Positions 13,799 to 21,805 of a stretch of 64,000 nucleotides of DNA are shown in pieces; position 1 is the stretch's first letter, and every line of letters begins with the position of its first letter. Below the pieces are notes generated by a model, which saw only the letters and a program-made list of their open reading frames with translations, was not told where the DNA came from and did not search any database. A program made the position numbers and the translations under genes. Origin of the DNA: Microvirga sp. VF16 (GTDB taxonomy: Bacteria > Pseudomonadota > Alphaproteobacteria > Rhizobiales > Beijerinckiaceae); the NCBI RefSeq assembly GCF_016864375.1, contig NZ_CP069354.1, positions 1,550,001 to 1,614,000 on the forward strand, read 5' to 3'.

Positions 13799-14517
13799 TC
13801 CGCAGCCTCCTGCGTGAGCGCGCGCGCATCGACAGGGATCTGGCGGTGATCCTCGATCACGCGCCCGTCCCGGAACCGCACGAGGCGGTGCGCGTGGCGT
13901 CCCACCTCCGCGTCGTGCGTGACGAGCACGATGGCCACACCCTCGCGGTTGAGCTCCTGGAACAGGCCCAAGATCTCGTTCGCCGTGCGGCTGTCGAGGG
14001 CGCCGGTCGGCTCGTCGGCGAGCAGCAGGCTCGGGCCGTTGACGAGCGCGCGCGCAATCGCGACGCGCTGCTGCTGTCCGCCGGACAATTGCATCGGCCG
14101 GTGATGCGCGCGCTCGGCAAGGCCGACACGGCCAAGCGCCTGCAGGGCGCGCTCGCGGCGCGTCCTGCGGTCGAAGCCCGCATAGATCATCGGCAGCTCG
14201 ACATTGCCGAGTGCATCGACGCGGGGCAGCAGGTTGAACTGCTGGAAGACGAAGCCGATCTCGCGGTTGCGCAGACGTGCCAAGCCGTCGGCGTCGAGGC
14301 TTTCGACGGCGGTTCCGGCGAGCCGGTAATGGCCGCCGGTCGGCTTGTCGAGGCAGCCGACGAGATTCATGAAGGTCGATTTGCCCGAGCCGGACGGACC
14401 CATGACGGCGACGAAATCGCCCTTCTCGATGTCGAGGGAAACTCCGTCAAGCGCCACGACACGGCCGGCATCGAGATCGTAGACCCGTCTCAGATCGCGC
14501 GTTTCGATGAGAGCCAC
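13795..14517 (-). CDS. MacB/LolD-type ABC transporter ATP-binding protein
   Basis: The protein is about 240 residues from the chosen GTG start. Walker A is [12 protein letters not shown] (near residue 43), the Q-loop is in [11 protein letters not shown], the signature is [15 protein letters not shown], Walker B is [12 protein letters not shown], and the switch His is in [10 protein letters not shown] chose GTG 14517 because GGAG lies 6 bases upstream and the family N terminus ([17 protein letters not shown]) begins there. A longer frame to 14637 would overlap the upstream gene with unrelated arginine-rich sequence. It powers the FtsX-type permease encoded next. In canonical MacB the two are fused; here they are separate. 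Confidence 0.92.
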   Translation of the reverse strand: MALIETRDLRRVYDLDAGRVVALDGVSLDIEKGDFVAVMGPSGSGKSTFMNLVGCLDKPTGGHYRLAGTAVESLDADGLARLRNREIGFVFQQFNLLPRVDALGNVELPMIYAGFDRRTRRERALQALGRVGLAERAHHRPMQLSGGQQQRVAIARALVNGPSLLLADEPTGALDSRTANEILGLFQELNREGVAIVLVTHDAEVGRHAHRLVRFRDGRVIEDHRQIPVDARALTQEAAE

Positions 14518-14527
14518 ATCGTGCTCC

Positions 14528-15967
14528 TTAGAACATGCGTGGCGGACGTGGGCGGCGGTTCGACGACGAGCCGTTCGCATCCTCCGCCGCATCGGCGCGC
14601 TGGGCTCCGACGATGATCGCCGCGCCTTCCTGCACATCGCCGCGCATAATCTCGGTATAGGCCCCGTCCGTCACGCCGAGCCGCACATGCACCGCCTGCG
14701 GATGGCCGTCCTGCCCGACAATGTAGATGCGTCCGCTGGTGCCTTCGTCCAGCTGTGCTTCCGCGTCCTGGTTGCGTGCACGCCGCCGTTGAGACTGGCC
14801 GTTCTGCGCAACAGTCCTCGGCTCAGCGGAGGCGACAGCAATAGTCGGCCGATAGCGCAGAGCCGCGTTCGGGATGCGCAGCACATCCTCGCGTTCGTCC
14901 GTGATGATCTGGAGGTTCGCCGTCATGCCGGGAAGGAGCGCCTGATCCAGGTTCCTCACACCGATCACGGCGGTGTAGGTCACCACGTTCTGCACCGTCT
15001 GCGCGGAGAGGCGCACCATGCGCACGCTGCCCTCGAAGCTGCGGTTCGGATAGGCGTTGACGGTGAAGCTCACCTTCTGCCCGTCCTTGAGACGGCCCAC
15101 ATCCGCCTCGTCGATATTGGCGTAGATGTCGATCTCGCGCAGATCCTGCGCGATGGTGAACAGGGTCGGGGCGGAGAGAGATGCGGCGACGGTCTGGCCG
15201 AGTTCGATGTCGCGCTTGACCACGACGCCCTCGACCGGGGATTTGATGTCCGTGCGGGCAAGATCGATCTCGATGTCTCTCAATTTGGCCTGCCGCTGCA
15301 GGATGATCGCCTCGGCCGATTTGACGCCGGCCTCGGCCAGCGCGAGGTCCGCCTTGAGTCCTTCCGTCTCGGCGTTGTTGGAGGCGATCTGCGCTTCGGC
15401 CGATGTGAGGTTCGCCTTCTGAATGTCGAGCTGCGTTCCGGCCTGTTCCAGCGCCGTCTGCGTTCCCACCGCACGGGTGTTGAGTTCCCGCTGCCGGTCG
15501 AGATTGCGCTGCGCTTCCGTCAGCTGCGCCTGCGCCCGGTCGCGCTGCGCGGCAAGATCGTTCGCCTGCGCTTCGGAGCGCTGCAGGGCGGAGCGCGCCT
15601 TGTCGATCTGCGCGCGCTTGGTCTCGAGATCGGCTCTCGCCTGGGCAAGATCTGCCAGGGCCGCGTCGCGGCGCGACTTGATCTGCTCGGCGTAAAGGCG
15701 GGCCACCACCTGGCCTTCCTTCACGGGCGTGTTGTAGTCGGCCAGGATCTCGACCACCTGCCCCGAAAGCTGGGAGCCGACCAGCACCGTCGTGACCGGG
15801 TTGAGCGTGCCGGTGGCGCGCACGCTTGCCGTGATCGGGCCGCGATCCACCGTGCCGAGGCGATAGGCCTGATCGGAGGCATTGCCGCCCGTCGGCTTCC
15901 ACAGCACGAAGCCAGCCGTCCCTGCCATGAGCAAGATGCCGATCACCCACAACCAGACGCGACGCAC
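14528..15967 (-). CDS. MacA-like periplasmic adaptor (HlyD/RND family) of the efflux operon
   Basis: The protein is about 479 residues. An N-terminal membrane anchor ([20 protein letters not shown]) is followed by a barrel-sandwich/lipoyl half motif ([19 protein letters not shown]), a long coiled-coil hairpin (about residues 95-235, rich in Gln, Ala and Glu), the second lipoyl half ([20 protein letters not shown]) and beta-barrel domains. The C-terminal end carries a low-complexity Gln/Arg segment ([15 protein letters not shown]). I prefer GTG 15967 because AGGAGAGAGG lies 8 bases upstream. The alternatives ATG 15991 and TTG 16042 lack a ribosome binding site and run into a dispersed repeat. 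No TolC-type gene is present in the window. Confidence 0.9.
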   Translation of the reverse strand: MRRVWLWVIGILLMAGTAGFVLWKPTGGNASDQAYRLGTVDRGPITASVRATGTLNPVTTVLVGSQLSGQVVEILADYNTPVKEGQVVARLYAEQIKSRRDAALADLAQARADLETKRAQIDKARSALQRSEAQANDLAAQRDRAQAQLTEAQRNLDRQRELNTRAVGTQTALEQAGTQLDIQKANLTSAEAQIASNNAETEGLKADLALAEAGVKSAEAIILQRQAKLRDIEIDLARTDIKSPVEGVVVKRDIELGQTVAASLSAPTLFTIAQDLREIDIYANIDEADVGRLKDGQKVSFTVNAYPNRSFEGSVRMVRLSAQTVQNVVTYTAVIGVRNLDQALLPGMTANLQIITDEREDVLRIPNAALRYRPTIAVASAEPRTVAQNGQSQRRRARNQDAEAQLDEGTSGRIYIVGQDGHPQAVHVRLGVTDGAYTEIMRGDVQEGAAIIVGAQRADAAEDANGSSSNRRPRPPRMF

Positions 15968-15990
15968 CGAAAAACCCTCTCTCCTGCGCA

Positions 15991-16100
15991 TCGTGCGGAA
16001 AAGTGGATCCGGTTTTCCGCTCCGAACGATGCGCTCTTCCAATAGATGAGCATCGAATTGATCCTAAAAGTGGAAACCACTTTTAGGTCCGATGCTCTGA
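15991..16100 (+). repeat. Dispersed repeat, family B (copy 1)
   Basis: Two modules are visible: TCGTGCGGAAAAGTGGATCC...GGTTTTCCGC...GATGCGCTCTTC, then GAGCATCGAATT followed by the palindrome CCTAAAAGTGG/CCACTTTTAGG and the terminal GGTCCGATGCTCTGA. The same modules recur at 42.7, 46.8 and 54.95 kb. This copy lies directly upstream of the efflux operon and can be misread as an N-terminal extension of its first protein. Confidence 0.8.
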
Positions 16101-16162
16101 CACAGGATGTCATGAGGGGTGATTGTGGCCGATTTTCCGGGACGTTACGAGTTAACTCTTTG

Positions 16163-16930
16163 TCATGCGGCAAGCTGTGGCCGCGTGGCGATCAGGTTGC
16201 GCAGGGTCATGATGGTCGAGGCGTCCGCCACGCCGTCGACGCGCTCGGGCCGGAAATGGCGCTGGAAGGCGGCGACGACCTTTTCCGTGTCCTCGTCGAA
16301 GACACCGTTGATCTTCACGCCGTAGCCATACATGGCGAGCATCGCCTGCAGGGCTTCGATGGGCATGCCCTGGTCGCCGCGCGAGAAGAAGCGGCCGTCG
16401 CTCGTGGCTGAAGGAGTGACCCAATGGCCGACGCCGGCCTCGTGCAGGCGCTGCCAGGGAAACAGCTCGCCCGGATCGACCTTGCGGCCGGGCGCGACGT
16501 CGGAATGGCCGAGCACCCGGGTCGCGGGAATGCGCCAGCGGGAGACGATGTCCCTGGCCAGCGCGGCAACGCTTTCGATCTGCGCATCGGGGAAGGAGGG
16601 AAGGCCGCCCGGATGGCCGGGATTGGCGATCTCGATGCCGATGGAGCTGGAATTGATGTCCGCCTCGCCATCCCAATAGGAGAGGCCCGCATGCCAGGCC
16701 CGGCGCATCTCCGGCACGAGCTGGAGGACGCGCCCGTCGCCGAATACGAAGTAATGGGCCGAGACCTGCGAGACCGGATTACACAGCCATTGCAGGGCTT
16801 CGCCTTCGTCCGGCATGCCCGTGTAGTGGAGGATGAGCATGCTCGGGCGCCGGCCATCCTTGCGCTCCCCATGGTTGGGCGACGGAAACACCTTGCCGGC
16901 GACCGGGCTTTCCGGGGAAAGAGCGCTCAT
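16163..16930 (-). CDS. N-acetylmuramoyl-L-alanine amidase with peptidoglycan-binding domain
   Basis: This 255-residue protein has an Amidase_2 (T7 lysozyme/AmiD-like) domain at residues 20-170. Zinc-ligand candidates are the His in LILHYTGM, the His in RAWHAGLSYW or the following region, and VLGHSDVAPGRKVDPG, which holds the third ligand and a catalytic Lys. A PG_binding_1 domain follows at about 185-250 (AMLAMYGYGVKINGVFDEDTEKVVAAFQRHF). It would cleave the MurNAc-L-Ala bond, probably on recycled muropeptides or in the periplasm. No signal peptide is apparent, so the location is uncertain. Its start is 4 bases after the stop of the TerB/DnaJ gene, which implies co-transcription. Confidence 0.9.
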   Translation of the reverse strand: MSALSPESPVAGKVFPSPNHGERKDGRRPSMLILHYTGMPDEGEALQWLCNPVSQVSAHYFVFGDGRVLQLVPEMRRAWHAGLSYWDGEADINSSSIGIEIANPGHPGGLPSFPDAQIESVAALARDIVSRWRIPATRVLGHSDVAPGRKVDPGELFPWQRLHEAGVGHWVTPSATSDGRFFSRGDQGMPIEALQAMLAMYGYGVKINGVFDEDTEKVVAAFQRHFRPERVDGVADASTIMTLRNLIATRPQLAA

Positions 16931-16934
16931 GCCG

Positions 16935-17660
16935 TCACCTGAGGTTCCGCTCGGCGGCGATGCGTTCCCAGGCGGCGTTGATGGCGGCCACGCGCTCGGT
17001 TGCGATCTTCACGGCTTCGGGCGGCAGGCCGCGGGCGATCTCCCGGTCGGGATGGTTTTCGGCGACGAGCCTGCGGTAGTGCCGCTTCAGCTCCTCGTCG
17101 CTCATGCCCCGGTCGGCCTTGAGGATGAGATAGGGATCGTCCGGTCGCCGCACATGGCGCGCCGCGATGCGCTCGAAATCCTTGTCGGAGAAGGAAAAGA
17201 TCGTCGCCACGTCCCTGAGATAGACATACTCGGCCTCGTGGATCGCCTCGTCCGCCTTGGCGATGTGGAACAGGCCGTCGAGCACGTCCTCGAGCAGGGC
17301 AGGCTCTTCCTTGAATTCGTCGCCGATCTGGCGGGCATAGGCCTCGAAACCATCGGAGGTCTGCATGGCGAGGTTGAACAGGCGCTCGACCTTGCTGTGC
17401 TCGTTCTCCGGCACCTCGACGATCTGCTCGAAGGCCCTGACCTCGACATCGACCACGACGCCGTCGGCCTTCGCCATCTTGGCGGCGAGCGCCACGAGAC
17501 CCATGGTGAACAGCACGTCGCGCGGCGGCTTTCCGAAAGGAGCGCCCTCGCGGTCAATGAGAACGTGGCCTGCCACACCGCCCAGGAGAGCACCGATCGG
17601 CCCGCCCAATGCGAGCCCGATGCCAGCGCCACCCAGCTTACCCCAAATCGACTGAATCAT
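16935..17660 (-). CDS. TerB/DnaJ-domain co-chaperone (DjlA-like)
   Basis: The protein is about 241 residues. The N terminus has a glycine-rich hydrophobic segment (GGAGIGLALGGPIGALLGGVAG), the usual membrane-inserting element of DjlA. A TerB-like helical domain follows at about 45-165 (LFTMGLVALAAKMAKADGVV, ALLEDVLDGLFHIAKADEAI). The C-terminal J domain (about 175-240) contains HPD in LVAENHPDREIARGLP. It should recruit DnaK at the inner membrane. ATG 17660 is chosen because the frame further upstream crosses a terminator and the neighbouring lipoprotein gene antisense. It is followed without a gap by the amidase gene. Confidence 0.88.
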   Translation of the reverse strand: MIQSIWGKLGGAGIGLALGGPIGALLGGVAGHVLIDREGAPFGKPPRDVLFTMGLVALAAKMAKADGVVVDVEVRAFEQIVEVPENEHSKVERLFNLAMQTSDGFEAYARQIGDEFKEEPALLEDVLDGLFHIAKADEAIHEAEYVYLRDVATIFSFSDKDFERIAARHVRRPDDPYLILKADRGMSDEELKRHYRRLVAENHPDREIARGLPPEAVKIATERVAAINAAWERIAAERNLR

Positions 17661-17691
17661 CTTGCGATTAGTCGTACGCTCAAGTGCAGGC

Positions 17692-17725
17692 AAAAGAAAA
17701 GGGGCCGGGAATGTCCCGACCCCTG
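17692..17725 (-). terminator. Intrinsic terminator of the glycine-zipper lipoprotein gene
   Basis: On the minus strand GGGGTCGGGA, CAT, TCCCGGCCCC is followed by TTTTCTTTTG. The stem has one mismatch in 10 bp. It lies 22 bases after the lipoprotein stop codon and separates it from the DjlA-like gene. Confidence 0.75.
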
Positions 17726-17746
17726 AATTCGGTCTCGGATGCGCGA

Positions 17747-18025
17747 TCAGCGGCAGTAAACGTTGCCGTAGACGTCCTGATACGTGCCGTAGGGGCAGGC
17801 CGGGCGAGCCGGGGTGGTTGCCGCGCCGACGATCGCGCCACCGGCAGCACCGATGGCCGCACCCGCCAGAGCGCCGCTGCCACGGCCCGTGGCTGCACCG
17901 CCAATGGCCGCACCAGCAAGGCCGCCGATCGCCGCGCCACCGACTGCGCGCTCGCCGGGGGTATTGCAGGCTGCCATCGAGAGGGTGAGGGCACCGGCGG
18001 CAATGGCTGTCATGATCTTCTTCAT
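17747..18025 (-). CDS. Small glycine-zipper lipoprotein
   Basis: This 92-residue protein has a signal peptide (MKKIMTAIAAGALTLSMAAC) ending in a lipobox with Cys20. It is followed by GGAAIGGLAGAAIGGAATG and GALAGAAIGAAGGAIVGAA, a glycine-zipper pattern like that of OsmB and 17-kDa-antigen-type outer membrane lipoproteins. The C terminus (CPYGTYQDVYGNVYC) holds two more cysteines. It is probably lipid-anchored in the outer membrane; function is unknown. GGAAGCCTCC precedes the ATG. The terminator downstream indicates a single-gene unit. Confidence 0.88.
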   Translation of the reverse strand: MKKIMTAIAAGALTLSMAACNTPGERAVGGAAIGGLAGAAIGGAATGRGSGALAGAAIGAAGGAIVGAATTPARPACPYGTYQDVYGNVYCR

Positions 18026-18320
18026 GGAGGCTTCCCTGTTGTTGAGCGGGCTGTAGGCTGCCCATTCCTGTTTAGCTTGACCTTACGCTGTCGCCAACTC
18101 CCGGGAGGAGAAAGAGTTCCTCCCCATTCCGGATAAGCTGTCGAAAAATTTTCAAATTCGGCCGAGGCTAGAATTGAGGCCGCAAAGCCAGGCAGCGTAG
18201 AGGGAACACGGTCAAGCTTGAACGTTTTCTGAACAAATATGCGGCCTGAGGAGCCACATCTTCGCCTTATTTGGCCGTCACCGACCGCGCCTTCCGATTT
18301 ATGCCGGCTGGAGTCTCGGT
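18026..18320. other. Divergent intergenic region (lipoprotein gene / transglycosylase gene)
   Basis: I see no gene. The region must hold both divergent promoters. A hairpin GGGAGGAG...CTCCTCCCC-like dyad is present around 18101-18123. AAAATTTTC-type AT-rich sequence near 18145 is the most promoter-like part. Neither promoter can be placed with confidence. Confidence 0.4.
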
Positions 18321-19118
18321 TTGACTTGGCAACATCTGCTCAGAACCCTCGCGATTGCGTTTCTTGGTGCCGCGGCACTGATCCTGGCCGCCGAGGCCCG
18401 GGCGGAAGGCGGGAATGCCGATAACGTCATTTCCCCCGACAAGGCCGAGGAATTCCTGAATGCTGCGGCCGCCGAGGCTGCAGCCGTCGCCGAGGAAGAA
18501 ACCGCCGCGGCAGCCGAGTCCGAGAAGCCTGCGAAGGCCGCCAAGGGATCGGACAAGAAGAAGCCAAAGGACAACTCTATCGCGGCCAAGACCGACAAGG
18601 CTCAGGATGGCAAATCCCAGTCCAAGAATGTCGTAAAGGCTGCCGCTCCGTCGGACGACGAGGAGGCTGGCAACCAGACCGCTTCGCTTCCATCAACGCC
18701 AATGGATGCCAGGCTGAAGCTCCGGCAATCCGACGCCGTTCGTGGCAGTGCGATCAAGCCGCTGATCGTCCGCTATGCATCCGAGAACGGCTTGCCCTAT
18801 GAGTTGGCGGATGCCGTGATCCGGCTCGAAAGCCGCTACAATGCCAGCGCCCGCAACGGCCCGAACATGGGCCTGACCCAGATCAATGTCCGCACTGCGC
18901 AATCGCTCGGCTATCAGGGTCCGGCAACGGGCCTTCTCGATGCGGAAACCAATCTCCGTTACGGTTTGAAATATCTCGCCAAGGCCTACAAGCTCGCCGG
19001 CGGTGACACCTGCGGCACCATCCTGCGCTATCAGTTCGGTCACCGCACGCAGGCCATGACGGGTGCATCGCGCGCCTATTGCGCCAAGGTGAAGGTGTTG
19101 ACGGCCGCGGCCGATTAA
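18321..19118 (+). CDS. Lytic transglycosylase (SLT-domain) family protein
   Basis: This 265-residue protein starts with a secretion signal (LLRTLAIAFLGAAALILAAEARAEGG). A low-complexity Ala/Glu/Lys linker (about 35-130) follows, then a lysozyme-like SLT domain (about 140-255). ELADAVIRLESRYNASARN contains the catalytic Glu, and MGLTQINVRTAQSLGY and NLRYGLKYLAKAYKLAGGD are the other family motifs. It should cleave the MurNAc-GlcNAc bond of peptidoglycan with anhydro-ring formation in the periplasm. The start is TTG 18321, with GGAG seven bases upstream and no ATG in frame. It lies immediately before rnpB. Confidence 0.88.
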   Translation: MTWQHLLRTLAIAFLGAAALILAAEARAEGGNADNVISPDKAEEFLNAAAAEAAAVAEEETAAAAESEKPAKAAKGSDKKKPKDNSIAAKTDKAQDGKSQSKNVVKAAAPSDDEEAGNQTASLPSTPMDARLKLRQSDAVRGSAIKPLIVRYASENGLPYELADAVIRLESRYNASARNGPNMGLTQINVRTAQSLGYQGPATGLLDAETNLRYGLKYLAKAYKLAGGDTCGTILRYQFGHRTQAMTGASRAYCAKVKVLTAAAD

Positions 19119-19127
19119 CCTTCGGCC

Positions 19128-19156
19128 TTGACGCGGGGCCGCCTTTTGCACCACAT
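19128..19156 (+). promoter_or_regulatory. Candidate rnpB promoter
   Basis: TTGACG at 19128-19133 and CCACAT at 19151-19156 are 17 bases apart, placing a start near 19163, where the RNase P RNA P1 helix begins. The -35 match is good but the -10 is poor, so this is tentative. Confidence 0.35.
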
Positions 19157-19164
19157 CCCTACCG

Positions 19165-19555
<391 letters not shown>

Positions 19556-19869
19556 CCCATCTTTCCACAGGCCTGAAATTTGCAGGAAAGCGGAGCAAAC
19601 CTTTGCTCTGCTTACGATTCATTAACCGTAAATGCGTCTCATGGAGAGCGCATGCCATGAGGCGTGTGCTCCACCTCCGTTCCGTTGACGCCCATAGTAT
19701 CCCATGTTATCCCAAATCATCCCGTCGACGGTGTCTTCCGAAGGGGGCGTCAAGCACTCAAGAAATGCTGACACCCTGCTTCTGAAAGTAGCGTCATCAC
19801 CGGCTGCGGGTGGCGGATCCTCAAGATCTGCCTTGGGGCTGACAATCAGGAGCGTGCGAGCTGCGGCCA
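19556..19869 (+). promoter_or_regulatory. Regulatory region between rnpB and mraZ
   Basis: There is no convincing gene here. Open frames through it are only upstream extensions of the rsmH frame and have no ribosome binding site. It holds the four phased boxes at 19691-19724 and must contain the promoter(s) of the dcw operon. A small dyad (GCATTTCTTGAGTGC-like) lies near 19753-19770. A -10/-35 pair could not be assigned with confidence. Confidence 0.5.
19691..19724 (-). promoter_or_regulatory. MraZ operator: four CCCA-type boxes at exact 10-bp spacing
   Basis: CCCAT at 19691, CCCAT at 19701, CCCAA at 19711 and CCCGT at 19721 are each separated by 5 bases. Read on the minus strand these are (A/T)TGGG or CGGG boxes on one helix face. 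MraZ is known in E. coli to bind TGGGN repeats spaced by 5 bases ahead of its own operon. Finding the pattern 145 bases upstream of mraZ makes this the likely autoregulatory site. Confidence 0.75.
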
Positions 19870-20367
19870 ATGAACCGCTTCGTGTCCAATTTCACCAACA
19901 AGTTGGATTCGAAGGGTCGCGTCTCGATCCCAGCATCCTTCCGGGCCGTGTTGGCCAGGGACGGATTCGAGGGGCTCTACGTTCATCCGGCGCTGGACGC
20001 GCAGGCCTTGGACGCAGGCGGCAATACGCTTCTGAACGAGATCGATGCGTTCTTGTCGACGCTGTCGCCCTATTCGGACGAGCGGGATCAGCTGTCGACG
20101 GCGTTGTTCGGGACAAGCGAGATTCTGAAAGTCGATCCGGAAGGGCGTGTCATCCTGACGGATACGGTAAAAGTGCATGCCGGGATTGGCGATACGGTGA
20201 CGTTCGTCGGACTCGGTCACAAGTTCCAGATTTGGGAGCCCGAGCGCTTCCGTGCGCACTTGGAGGAGGCGCGCACGAAGGTCCGAGACCTGAAGAAAGC
20301 ATTGGGAAGTCGAGTTATGGAGCCAAGGTTAGTGCAGAACACCTCACCAGGAGTACGGGAACGATGA
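19870..20367 (+). CDS. mraZ: Transcriptional regulator MraZ
   Basis: The protein is 165 residues, somewhat longer than E. coli MraZ (152) because of a C-terminal tail. It contains two AbrB-like SpoVT/MraZ half domains, with [16 protein letters not shown] near residue 10 and [11 protein letters not shown] near 89, each carrying the diagnostic D-x-(K/E)GR motif. MraZ forms ring oligomers and represses its own dcw operon through tandem TGGG-type boxes, which are present upstream. The ATGA overlap with rsmH shows that it is the first gene of the operon. Confidence 0.95.
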   Translation: MNRFVSNFTNKLDSKGRVSIPASFRAVLARDGFEGLYVHPALDAQALDAGGNTLLNEIDAFLSTLSPYSDERDQLSTALFGTSEILKVDPEGRVILTDTVKVHAGIGDTVTFVGLGHKFQIWEPERFRAHLEEARTKVRDLKKALGSRVMEPRLVQNTSPGVRER

Positions 20368-21413
20368 TGGGACGCGGCGACGGCCCAGGAGCCGGAGCCG
20401 CTGGCGGACCGTCCCGTCACGTTCCTGTTCTCCTGGAGGAGGTGTGCACGGCGCTCGATGTGAAGCGCGGCGGCACATTCATCGATGGCACGTTCGGCGC
20501 CGGCGGATATACCCGCGCCATTCTCGATGGGCATCCTCAAAACAAGGTTGTTGCGATCGACCGCGATCCCGATGCGATCACGGGCGGGGCTTCCCTTGCG
20601 GTCAAGTTCAAGAAGCGCCTGATGCTCGTTCCCGGTCGCTTCGGCGATCTCGATGATCTTGCGCAATCGCAGGGTTTCGAGAGCGTCGATGGTGTCGTGC
20701 TCGATATCGGCGTGTCGTCCATGCAGCTCGATCAGGCCGAGCGCGGCTTCTCGTTCCGCAACGAGGGCCCGCTCGATATGCGCATGGAGCAAAGCGGCCC
20801 GAGCGCGGCCGATCTCATCAACGAATCATCCGAGGCCGAGCTCGCCGACATCTTCTACCATTATGGCGAGGAGCGTCGCGCCCGCGCGGTCGCCCGCGCC
20901 ATCATCGAGATGCGCCGCCGCCAGCCGTTCGAAACCACGCGCCAGCTGGCCGATCTCGTCGCTTCGCTGATCCGGCAGGAGCCCGGCGGCATCCATCCGG
21001 CGACACGCGTGTTCCAGGGCCTGCGCATTGCGGTCAACGATGAGCTCGGCGAATTGGTGCGCGCGCTGCACGCGGCTGAGCGCATTCTGAAGCCCGGCGG
21101 TCGTCTCGTCGTCGTCACGTTCCATTCGCTCGAAGACCGCATCGTGAAGCAGTTCTTCGCTGCCCGTACCGGGCGCGCGGCCACCGGCTCGCGCCATCTG
21201 CCGACGGCTGCCGCACCGGAGCCCACTTTCGATGCGATCACCAGAGGTCCTGTCGGACCGAGCGAGCAGGAAATGGCGCGCAATCCGCGGGCGCGTTCCG
21301 CGAAGCTGCGGGCCGGTGCACGCACCGACACGCCGCCGCAGGAGCCTTTGAGCGCCATCACCATGCTGGCTGAGTTGCCGCAGACGGCCGAAAAACGGGG
21401 AGGGCGCCGATGA
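20364..21413 (+). CDS. rsmH: 16S rRNA (cytosine1402-N4)-methyltransferase RsmH
   Basis: The protein is about 349 residues. [15 protein letters not shown] near residue 20, [16 protein letters not shown] (SAM-binding), [32 protein letters not shown] and [16 protein letters not shown] are RsmH signatures. It methylates C1402 in the decoding centre. The frame is open far upstream, but ATG 20364 overlaps the mraZ stop and begins the conserved N terminus (a second ATG follows at 20367). It is translationally coupled with mraZ and ftsL. Confidence 0.95.
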   Translation: MMGRGDGPGAGAAGGPSRHVPVLLEEVCTALDVKRGGTFIDGTFGAGGYTRAILDGHPQNKVVAIDRDPDAITGGASLAVKFKKRLMLVPGRFGDLDDLAQSQGFESVDGVVLDIGVSSMQLDQAERGFSFRNEGPLDMRMEQSGPSAADLINESSEAELADIFYHYGEERRARAVARAIIEMRRRQPFETTRQLADLVASLIRQEPGGIHPATRVFQGLRIAVNDELGELVRALHAAERILKPGGRLVVVTFHSLEDRIVKQFFAARTGRAATGSRHLPTAAAPEPTFDAITRGPVGPSEQEMARNPRARSAKLRAGARTDTPPQEPLSAITMLAELPQTAEKRGGRR

Positions 21414-21805
21414 TCCGGCTGCTCCACATCATTGCGATCTCTGTTCTCATCGCATCGGCAGGCTATGCCTATTCGATCAAGTACGACACGCTCTATTATG
21501 CCGAGCAGGTCGCGAAGCTGAAATCCAAGGTGCAGCGCGAGCGCGAAGCCATCGCGGTGCTGCAGGCCGAATGGCAATATCTCGACCGCCCCGACCGTCT
21601 GCAGGAAGCCGCCGACAAGCATCTCGATCTCCAGCCCCTGAAGATCCAGCAGCTCGCGCGCCTGTCCGACCTGCCGAACCGTCCCTCGCGTGAGGACGAG
21701 ATCGGCCGCAAGCTCGAAGCGCTCGGGCTTCTCGGGCCGACATCGACGCCGAAGGACAAGAGTTCGGACGCCCGCACCCCGACGACCCAAACCCCGAGAC
21801 GGTGA
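21410..21805 (+). CDS. ftsL: Cell division protein FtsL
   Basis: This 131-residue bitopic protein has a short N terminus, a membrane helix (about residues 5-22, [19 protein letters not shown]) and a predicted coiled coil ([25 protein letters not shown]) ending in the conserved [11 protein letters not shown]. The tail after residue 100 is low-complexity. It acts in the divisome FtsQ-FtsL-FtsB complex, which activates FtsWI. Identity rests on position between rsmH and ftsI plus topology, as FtsL is poorly conserved. It overlaps both neighbours by 4 bases. Confidence 0.9.
   Translation: MIRLLHIIAISVLIASAGYAYSIKYDTLYYAEQVAKLKSKVQREREAIAVLQAEWQYLDRPDRLQEAADKHLDLQPLKIQQLARLSDLPNRPSREDEIGRKLEALGLLGPTSTPKDKSSDARTPTTQTPRR

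Noticed and set aside
14507..16045. 512-codon open frame antisense to the MacA-like gene
   Set aside because: It is a compositional shadow of the efflux adaptor gene, with no start signal and no recognisable domain.
19704..20363. Upstream extension of rsmH through mraZ
   Set aside because: The frame is open but overlaps mraZ completely. The conserved RsmH N terminus starts at 20364, at an ATGA overlap.
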